A stretch of DNA of 64,000 bases, from NCBI GenBank assembly GCA_964645705.1, contig CAZYAB010000004.1, forward strand, positions 62,001 through 126,000. Direction: 5' to 3'. The notes below the pieces were generated by a model. That model saw only the letters and a list, made by a program, of their open reading frames with translations. It was not told the origin of the DNA and did not search any database. The stretch's first letter is position 1. The number at the start of each line of letters is the position of its first letter. Origin of the DNA: CAXGTL01 sp964645705. GTDB taxonomy: Archaea > Nanobdellota > Nanobdellia > Woesearchaeales > CAXGTL01. Below are positions 58,482 to 64,000 of the stretch, one piece after another. Made by a program: the position numbers and the translations under genes.

Positions 58482-60283
58482 CCTTTTCTACCTTTTTTAG
58501 TCTTTTTCTTTTTTTTAGTTTTATTTCCAAACTTTTTACTTTTTTTCTTAAAATCTCCTAAAGTTCTTTGAGATTTTTTTGTTAAATTTTCAAAATTATC
58601 ATCTTTATCTTTTTCATTTTCTTTTGCTTCTTCAACTTCTTTTTCTACTATTTTACCTATCTTTGCAAAATCTTTATCATATTCGGGGTTAATTATGTCT
58701 CCAATCTTTTTTAGTTTACCTCGCTTGCTTTCAAGTAATTTCTTTAGATTTTCTTCAATTTTTAATTCATCAGCTTTTTTTAATGAAAGAAGTTCTTTTA
58801 AAGCTTGAGCAACATGCGGAATATATTTCTCAATATAACTTCTTTTTTGAACTTCTGCATGTATTCTTTTCTTTTTATGTATGTAAGAAGATAACTTCCT
58901 TCCACAGTCTTGTAATGCGAGTCTCATTTCTTTAAGAATAGCAGGATAATGAGCAATTGCTTCTTTGCTTTCACTAGTAAATGGAACCCATACAGACGCC
59001 ATATGTATGACAATAGTACAAGCTCCGACAGGAATAGAATTGCTTGATTGCGACAAACCATAAGGCCTCCAATTAGTCTGTATTATTGCTTTTGTTGCAC
59101 TACACGCACTTTTTTGATACAATAAAGGAACTTTGTTAGCATACCTATAAATATTAATTTGACCCTCTGCTTTTTGTTCGCCACCATATGCAATTGCAAC
59201 TTCCATTTGGAATGGATTTCCTCTATAAACATTTGGCGGTCTTGATGATGCACAATAAAATTCAGCATTTATCTCTTTTCTTAAACCTTTTTCTAATAAT
59301 GCTTCACCAATCGGGCTAAGACAATCTGTTGGAGGATTAATTATTTTAGACTTTTTAATACCATTCATTAATTTTTCAGCTATTTCTCTTGTTACATCTC
59401 TTGGCTTTGTACTTGGCAATATTGCAGCATTTTTACATATTTCTTTTGCTGTTCCTGAGCCAACTCTTGAAAAATCATTAATAAGAAAACTTTGTATAGT
59501 ACGACTTTCAGTTGCTTTAATCATCTTCATCAAAATACCAAGCTCAACACCATATGGATGGGGTTTAATTTCTTTTGATTCTTTTGGCAATTTTTCAGTC
59601 GCTCTTGGAAATATTAATTGTTCAGCTTTAGGATTTGTGTAGATGATTGTAACATGAGGATTTGTTATTGCTGTTTGTTTTAAATATTGATCAATTGACT
59701 GACCACCACCAATATAACTACCTTCTAGATCAATTTCAACTCTTGTACCATGATCTTTTTTCCATTCAATATCATCTTCTTTTACAATCAATGGTTTATT
59801 TGTTCTTGTATCAATCCTAAGTTCATAATAATGCGCAGGTTTTGATGGATGAATCTTTGAAGTAATTTTAGCAGCTCTGCCAGTTGTCAATTGTCCATAC
59901 ATGACAGAAGCACTTATACCAATACCTTGCTGTCCTCTTGATTGCCTAAGTCTGTGAAATTTACTTCCATAAAGCAGTTTAGCAAATATCTTAGGAATAG
60001 TCTTTTTAAGAATACCAGGACCATTATCTTCTACAATAACCTTAAACCTATCATTACTCATATCAATAACTTCCACCAAAATCTCTGGAAGAATTTTAGC
60101 TTCTTCTGTTGCATCTAATGCATTGTCAACAGCTTCTTTAATTGTTGTCATCAAAGCTTTTCTTTTATTATCAAACCCTAGAAGATGTCTATTTTTTTCA
60201 AAAAACTCTGCTACAGAAATTTCTTTTTGTTGCGCAGCCATTTCATGCGCTTTTGTTTCAAATCTACCACCTTTCTTTGCCAT
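58478..60283 (-). CDS. top6B: DNA topoisomerase VI subunit B
   Basis: ATPase subunit of 601 residues. GHKL motifs are EAVDNALDA near 50, VEDNGPGIL near 84 and GQQGIGISAS near 117. The transducer domain carries the switch lysine in the VPLLYQKSACS region. The C-terminus (about 570-601) is almost entirely lysine and arginine, which is an addition to the usual protein. It forms the A2B2 enzyme with the following gene. An AT-rich TTTATATATAAAT at 60303-60315 provides the promoter. Confidence 0.96.
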   Translation of the reverse strand: MAKKGGRFETKAHEMAAQQKEISVAEFFEKNRHLLGFDNKRKALMTTIKEAVDNALDATEEAKILPEILVEVIDMSNDRFKVIVEDNGPGILKKTIPKIFAKLLYGSKFHRLRQSRGQQGIGISASVMYGQLTTGRAAKITSKIHPSKPAHYYELRIDTRTNKPLIVKEDDIEWKKDHGTRVEIDLEGSYIGGGQSIDQYLKQTAITNPHVTIIYTNPKAEQLIFPRATEKLPKESKEIKPHPYGVELGILMKMIKATESRTIQSFLINDFSRVGSGTAKEICKNAAILPSTKPRDVTREIAEKLMNGIKKSKIINPPTDCLSPIGEALLEKGLRKEINAEFYCASSRPPNVYRGNPFQMEVAIAYGGEQKAEGQINIYRYANKVPLLYQKSACSATKAIIQTNWRPYGLSQSSNSIPVGACTIVIHMASVWVPFTSESKEAIAHYPAILKEMRLALQDCGRKLSSYIHKKKRIHAEVQKRSYIEKYIPHVAQALKELLSLKKADELKIEENLKKLLESKRGKLKKIGDIINPEYDKDFAKIGKIVEKEVEEAKENEKDKDDNFENLTKKSQRTLGDFKKKSKKFGNKTKKKKKTKKGRKG

Positions 60284-60302
60284 AAATAAAAGAAAAAATG
60301 AA

Positions 60303-60315
60303 TTTATATATAAAT
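60303..60315. promoter_or_regulatory. Symmetric TATA-like element between top6B and structured RNA copy 2
   Basis: TTTATATATAAAT is palindromic and can serve top6B on the minus strand (20 bp before its ATG). It could also serve the structured RNA on the plus strand, about 30 bp before the first base of its closing stem at 60343. Confidence 0.4.
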
Positions 60316-60342
60316 GTTAAGATTTTATTTTTAAAAATTACT

Positions 60343-60452
60343 ATGAAACCCTTGCCTGTAAGGCCAGTGAACCAAGGTTATATTGGTAACACTTCATTGG
60401 TGCTCAATTAGAAATATCATAAACATTGAGTAGGTGAACGAAAGGGTTTCAT
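60343..60452 (+). ncRNA. Structured RNA of a three-member unknown family, copy 2
   Basis: The closing stem is a perfect 11-bp inverted repeat (60343-60353 with 60442-60452). Then come hairpin GCC-UGUAA-GGC (60354-60364), CAGUGA, an ACC/GGU-closed element (60371-60373 with 60433-60435) containing CCAA/UUGG and CUCAAU/AUUGAG helices, and GAACGA. The layout and joining bases are the same as in copies 1 and 3, with unrelated stem sequence. The last bases of the closing stem include the stop codon (60449-60451) of the minus-strand KH-protein gene, so on the plus strand its 3' end is antisense to that gene's end. Confidence 0.75.
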
Positions 60453-60994
60453 GATTTTCCTTCCAACTCTCTTTGCCTTAACTGCCTTCTTTTTCTTTCT
60501 AAGCTTCTAAACACATTAGCATGATTAGAACCTTTTAACAATGATTCAATTGCTTTTTTAGCATTTTGTGCATATTCAATTCTGCCAATTATTCCAATTG
60601 TCTTTCCATAAACACTTATATAGCATTCTGTTAAATGTTCAATTGTTTTTCTTGATTTACCTTCTTTACCAATTACTCTTCCTTTTAATCTTATCATAGA
60701 ATTCTTTGATTTCACAAACTGATTCATTTCAACAATTTCTAATGAATAATCATGTTTTAATAATAACATGGCAATCTCTGGATTAAATCCTCTTGCAACA
60801 GCCCTAACAATTTGTTTAGCTGAAAATATTGCTAAACCATCTTTTCCAGTAATAAACACATCACCTTCTTTAGAATCAATTTCTAGTTTTGTTTTTGTAG
60901 CTTCTTCTATTTGTTTCTTTATTTCGCCATTCTTACCTATTAAAACAGCTATTCTCTCCTTAGGTATTTTTAGTTCAAATATGAATTCTTCCAT
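60449..60994 (-). CDS. KH-domain RNA-binding protein, Krr1/Pno1(Dim2)-like
   Basis: Protein of 181 residues with two KH domains: IPKERIAVLIGKNGEIKKQI near 10 and GRVIGKEGKSRKTIEHL near 105. Both carry the G-K/x-x-G nucleic-acid-binding loop. Archaeal proteins of this type correspond to Krr1/Pno1, which act in small-subunit rRNA maturation in eukaryotes. Its neighbour on the same strand includes a RIO1 kinase gene, matching the known association of Dim2 and Rio proteins in ribosome biogenesis. The basic C-terminus (LERKRRQLRQRELEGKS) probably also contacts RNA. Confidence 0.9.
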   Translation of the reverse strand: MEEFIFELKIPKERIAVLIGKNGEIKKQIEEATKTKLEIDSKEGDVFITGKDGLAIFSAKQIVRAVARGFNPEIAMLLLKHDYSLEIVEMNQFVKSKNSMIRLKGRVIGKEGKSRKTIEHLTECYISVYGKTIGIIGRIEYAQNAKKAIESLLKGSNHANVFRSLERKRRQLRQRELEGKS

Positions 60995-61034
60995 GATTAT
61001 GTAAGAAGTAGGTTTGTTTTTTAAAGGTTATTGT

Positions 61035-61763
61035 TTATTTATACTCTTTATCCGACTCATCAATATACTTCTTCAGCCGTTTCACAAACCTTGCCCTTTT
61101 TTTCTTATCTTTTGTAGGTTTTGTTCTTAATTTATAAGCTTCATGAATAATATGTTTTTTTGGAAGAAGTTTTATGAATTTTTTCATAGAATAAGGAACT
61201 TTTACTCCTTTTGTTCCTAATTCAAATTCTACTAACCAAAATAATTGTTTTATTATGCTTTGGACTCCAAATTTTCCTTTTTCATAACCAGGGATAAATA
61301 TGTTTTTGAATGCGTAAATCATTCCTTGTAGATCTTTTTTATCAGAATTAACAGGAAATTCTTTTGTATTTACTCTTTTACCATAAACCAATATATAATT
61401 GTCTAGCTTCTTTAAAAATTTACTTGGAGAAGGTCTTATTCTTTTACCTTTTGCAGATGTTTTTCCTTTTTTAAATTCAGTTATAGAGTAACCAGAAGCA
61501 CATAATTCTGGTTTGAATTTTTTTCTATTATCTTGACCAATTTTTATTACTTTGTTCAATGTTTTTACGTCTTTAACAATAGCCCACATATCAACATCAC
61601 TCTTTTTATTCATTTCTCTTCTGACAAGACTTCCACCAACATAAATTGCAATTATTTTATTATTATCAACATTGTCAAGAATTAATTTTTTACCCGCTTT
61701 TATTACTTTGATTGCTTGTTTTTCTAGTTTTGTTTTGTTTTTCCATTTATTATAGAATTTCAT
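61035..61763 (-). CDS. Nucleotidyltransferase-domain protein
   Basis: Protein of 242 residues with a pol-beta-type nucleotidyltransferase signature near 40-58: IAIYVGGSLVRREMNKKSDVDMWA (given in shortened form GGS...RR...SDVD). A third carboxylate is not evident, so activity is uncertain. The C-terminal half is basic and helical (KDKKKRARFVKRLKKYIDES). It starts 4 bp inside the RIO1 gene end and precedes the KH gene, so it may share a role in rRNA or ribosome maturation, or be a minimal nucleotidyltransferase of the MNT type. Substrate unknown. Confidence 0.7.
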   Translation of the reverse strand: MKFYNKWKNKTKLEKQAIKVIKAGKKLILDNVDNNKIIAIYVGGSLVRREMNKKSDVDMWAIVKDVKTLNKVIKIGQDNRKKFKPELCASGYSITEFKKGKTSAKGKRIRPSPSKFLKKLDNYILVYGKRVNTKEFPVNSDKKDLQGMIYAFKNIFIPGYEKGKFGVQSIIKQLFWLVEFELGTKGVKVPYSMKKFIKLLPKKHIIHEAYKLRTKPTKDKKKRARFVKRLKKYIDESDKEYK

Positions 61764-62461
61764 TTTACAATTTTCTTATAAACCTTATCTTCATCAACCT
61801 TTAATCCTAACCTTTTGAAATAATTACAAACATTCTTAATATCTCTTTTAAGATATTTATTAGCTTCACTTGCTCTTAATGTCGTTGCTTGAGAAAAATC
61901 AATAAAATATGGTTTATCATGAAAGTTCAAGATATTAAACTTAGACAAATCAGCATGTACCAAACCATGTTTATACAATTTCCTAATACTTTTAATAATT
62001 TCATCAAAGAACTTCTTCTTATTTTTAACATGACTATCTTTAAGCATAGGAGCAGGTTTATCATCACCTAAATATTCTTCAACAATAACATTATTCTTAA
62101 AAGCAATTGGTTTTGGCACATTACATCCTGCTTCACGAGCAATTAACAAATTCCTAAACTCTCTTTGAACCCATGAGAATATGATCAGTCTTCTACGTTT
62201 ATGCAAACCAGAATATCTAACATCTTGCTTAATATAATTATACATTTGGTTAAAATTACAACTTTCTAATCTATAGATCTTAACAATCACCAAACCTTTG
62301 CCTTTTGTTGCACTAAATATATTAGCTTCTTTACCAATAGAAATCGGAGACTTTAGTTCATCAAAATGTCCTTCAGAACTTAGTTTAAATACTGTACGTA
62401 ATGTAAACTCTGAGAACACATTTTTGTAAACTTTCCATATTTCTTTACTTTTCTTAGCCAT
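61760..62461 (-). CDS. rio1: RIO1-type atypical serine/threonine kinase
   Basis: Protein of 233 residues with the RIO core. The nucleotide loop is PISIGKEANIFSATKGKG near 40 and the ATP lysine is in VIVKIYRLE near 61. The RIO1-like stretch YIKQDVRYSGLHKRRRL near 80 follows, then the hinge IVEEYLGDDKPAP, the catalytic loop LVHADLSKFNIL near 167 and the metal aspartate in PYFIDFSQAT near 185. It probably acts in late maturation of the small ribosomal subunit. The genome pairs it with a KH (Pno1-like) gene downstream. Confidence 0.93.
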   Translation of the reverse strand: MAKKSKEIWKVYKNVFSEFTLRTVFKLSSEGHFDELKSPISIGKEANIFSATKGKGLVIVKIYRLESCNFNQMYNYIKQDVRYSGLHKRRRLIIFSWVQREFRNLLIAREAGCNVPKPIAFKNNVIVEEYLGDDKPAPMLKDSHVKNKKKFFDEIIKSIRKLYKHGLVHADLSKFNILNFHDKPYFIDFSQATTLRASEANKYLKRDIKNVCNYFKRLGLKVDEDKVYKKIVK

Positions 62462-62506
62462 AGAAGTAGATTAGGTAGGCTGCGTATTTAAAGGTTGTTC
62501 TTAGTT

Positions 62507-63697
62507 TCATTGAAAAAATCTCCTAGCAAAATCAGCAACATAAATCCTTGGAAAATACTTATCATCCTCTACATCTTTAAATTTATTTTCAAAGTCATCT
62601 AAATTTCCATTTGATCTAATGTAATCTTGAACCAAATAGCCAGGTTTATCCCATTCAGAAGCAGATACAACGTCTCCTGTTTTTGAAGATGAAACTACAG
62701 TAGTTGGTATGTTTTTTTCTCTGAAATAATCATTAATATCTCCAGAAAAACAATTGTTTACAAGGAGTTCGCTTTTACATTTTAAATCTTTAAAATAAGA
62801 TGCAAGTTCTTTTGCAGACACATATGCTGAATCAGGCATACAACCATCTTCAATTGCTAACCCATTCTCGTCACCATGCCCATTATAGAATAAAACTAAT
62901 TTTTGATCATGATTAACATTTTGTTTTATTAAATCCATAATTTTTAGTAAATTTCTTTTATTTCGAAAAATATTAAATACTTCAAAACCTTTTTTATCAA
63001 AGAATTCATAAAGAACTTTATCATTTAATGATAATTCATTTTTATAGTACCCATAGAACTCAATAAATGGATTGATTATTCCCTGAGCTATGATTGCAAT
63101 TTTTTTGTTATTTTTAATTTTCTTGATTATTTCTTCTTTTTCTTTTTCTAATTCTTCTTTAAATTTCTTTTCAACATATCTTTGAACTCTTTTAAGTCTA
63201 TTAGGATACTTGCTAACAATTTTCTCATTTAATGTATTTATATCTTCTTCACTCATTATTGTGTGTTTTTGTTCATCTAATTGGCTTAAAGTAAGATATT
63301 TTAAATTATTTTCATCTATAATTTCTTTGATTTCTCTTTTTGAATAAATTACAGAACCAACAAAAACTTCAAGATCTTCATTCGTTCTTTGATAATAATT
63401 ATCAATTAAATTTTCTATTCCCCCATGATTCATAACAAGTTCTTTGCCTAATTCCTTTTCTAGAGTTTCTTCAGCTTTTCTTGATTTCTCACCAGAATAC
63501 ATATAACCACCTTCATGTTTTCTTATAACTCCAGAGAATAATTTATTTACTTTATTTTCATCAGCACCTAAAGTATTTTCAATAATTTTCACTTTATTCA
63601 TTCTTGAAATTCTTGGCGTTGGACTTAATCTTCTACATCCAGTTAAGGTTAATCCTAATCCAACTAAAATCAATGCCAAATATTTTTTAATTTTCAC
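62507..63697 (-). CDS. Caspase-like (clan CD) lipoprotein
   Basis: Protein of 396 residues starting at GTG after a G-rich ribosome-binding site. The signal peptide ends in the lipobox LTLTGC with Cys21, so it is predicted to be a lipid-anchored surface protein. The helical, charged middle (about 35-200) resembles no known family. The C-terminal domain (about 200-396) is a caspase/legumain-like fold: IAIIAQG near 209, VLFYNGHGDENGLAI with His near 274 and LLVNNCFSGDI with Cys near 316. The H-G and C-x-G dyad fits clan CD cysteine proteases. Bacterial-style lipoboxes are rarely used this clearly in archaea. The start shares one base with the upstream stop (TAGTG). Confidence 0.78.
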   Translation of the reverse strand: MKIKKYLALILVGLGLTLTGCRRLSPTPRISRMNKVKIIENTLGADENKVNKLFSGVIRKHEGGYMYSGEKSRKAEETLEKELGKELVMNHGGIENLIDNYYQRTNEDLEVFVGSVIYSKREIKEIIDENNLKYLTLSQLDEQKHTIMSEEDINTLNEKIVSKYPNRLKRVQRYVEKKFKEELEKEKEEIIKKIKNNKKIAIIAQGIINPFIEFYGYYKNELSLNDKVLYEFFDKKGFEVFNIFRNKRNLLKIMDLIKQNVNHDQKLVLFYNGHGDENGLAIEDGCMPDSAYVSAKELASYFKDLKCKSELLVNNCFSGDINDYFREKNIPTTVVSSSKTGDVVSASEWDKPGYLVQDYIRSNGNLDDFENKFKDVEDDKYFPRIYVADFARRFFQ

Positions 63698-64000
63698 TAA
63701 AAATACCCCCTAACATAATCAGGCACATCAACATGACCAATGGTCTCAAAATCACCACCATGATGATCGCCACCACCTGTTATTATCCAACCATATTTTT
63801 CAGCAATTTCAACATATTGTTCTGCAACTTTATCTTCATGTGAAATATAAAAACATTCCAAACCATCTAACAAATGTCTGATTGAGATTATTATTTTTTC
63901 TTGTTCAGCCATATTATTTGAAATTATTTTTTTTTGTTTATTTACACCACTTACTATTTTTAATAAAGAATATTTTTTAGCACCCGGATGACTTAATACA
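63697..64000 (-). CDS. PHP-domain phosphoesterase, 5' end cut by window edge
   Basis: The minus-strand frame is open to the window edge (base 64000), so the ATG at 63912 is internal and the gene is partial: only the C-terminal 100 residues are visible. VLSHPGAKKY at the edge, DGLECFYISHED and WIITGGGDHHGGDFE match the last PHP-domain motifs (HP, G-I/L-E and GSD/GGD-H). The metal-binding residues seen are intact. It is co-transcribed with the caspase-like lipoprotein (TAGTG overlap). It belongs to the TrpH-like group rather than the type at 30125. Substrate unknown. Confidence 0.8.
   Translation of the reverse strand, partial: VLSHPGAKKYSLLKIVSGVNKQKKIISNNMAEQEKIIISIRHLLDGLECFYISHEDKVAEQYVEIAEKYGWIITGGGDHHGGDFETIGHVDVPDYVRGYF

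Noticed and set aside
63697..63912. 71-residue ORF as a truncated PHP pseudogene
   Set aside because: The frame continues without stop to the window edge with PHP-like residues (SHPGAKKY), so it is the end of an intact-looking gene.

Overview
The window is strongly AT-rich archaeal chromosomal DNA. The information-processing genes are archaeal throughout: Orc1/Cdc6, both subunits of DNA polymerase D, MCM, TBP, aIF2-beta, RadA, RPA-type OB-fold proteins, topoisomerase VI, a RIO kinase, a Krr1/Pno1-like KH protein and an archaeal-type SRP RNA. Compact spacing, many tiny genes, a bacterial-type leucyl-tRNA synthetase, a bacterial-type Lon, a bacterial-style lipobox and the sparse metabolism suggest a DPANN-like archaeon (Woesearchaeota/Pacearchaeota-like). 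That lineage call is inference. Many genes carry the ribosome-binding signal GAGGTGAT followed by four bases and ATG, which fixes several starts. No tRNA, CRISPR array or transposase was found by eye.

Layout. Positions 1-6230 hold a plus-strand replication block (orc1/cdc6, polB/DP1, polC/DP2); the first gene runs off the left edge. Positions 6.3-14.2 kb hold DUF424 and aIF2-beta, a SpoIIM-like membrane protein, an RPA-like protein with MCM, TBP behind five TATA-like elements, an Fcf1-like PIN protein, an endonuclease IV-like protein and a cation/proton antiporter. Positions 14.3-24.5 kb hold ribose-1,5-bisphosphate isomerase, a PD-(D/E)XK nuclease, a three-gene glycolate/lactate-dehydrogenase-like operon, a PEBP protein, a TrmB regulator, LeuRS, VanZ, a 2H phosphoesterase and the SRP RNA.

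Positions 24.5-32 kb are more accessory: a metallo-beta-lactamase-fold protein without its metal motif, a TPR/kinase-like protein coupled to a PHP phosphoesterase, and an AbrB-PhoU protein. Positions 32.2-40.8 kb form a plus-strand block of mostly unfamiliar genes. It starts with a ribbon-helix-helix regulator and includes a double metallophosphoesterase, a secreted trypsin-like protease, a small nuclease and a Lon protease preceded by a possible pseudoknotted RNA. After a presenilin-type protease and a RadA/RPA recombination cluster, 44.7-57.3 kb is a minus-strand run of small single-span proteins with pilin-like N-termini. It includes a degenerate M23 protein and is interrupted by two plus-strand repeat proteins, one of them a lipase. 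The right end carries topoisomerase VI, a KH/nucleotidyltransferase/RIO1 ribosome-biogenesis group, a caspase-like lipoprotein and the end of a PHP gene cut by the right edge.

The most novel item is a family of three intergenic structured RNAs (27057-27157, 43282-43394, 60343-60452). Each has a closing stem of at least 11 bp whose sequence differs completely between copies while pairing is kept. Inside, each has a short GCC-loop-GGC hairpin and the same conserved joining segments NAGUGA and GAACGA. I do not recognise this RNA class.
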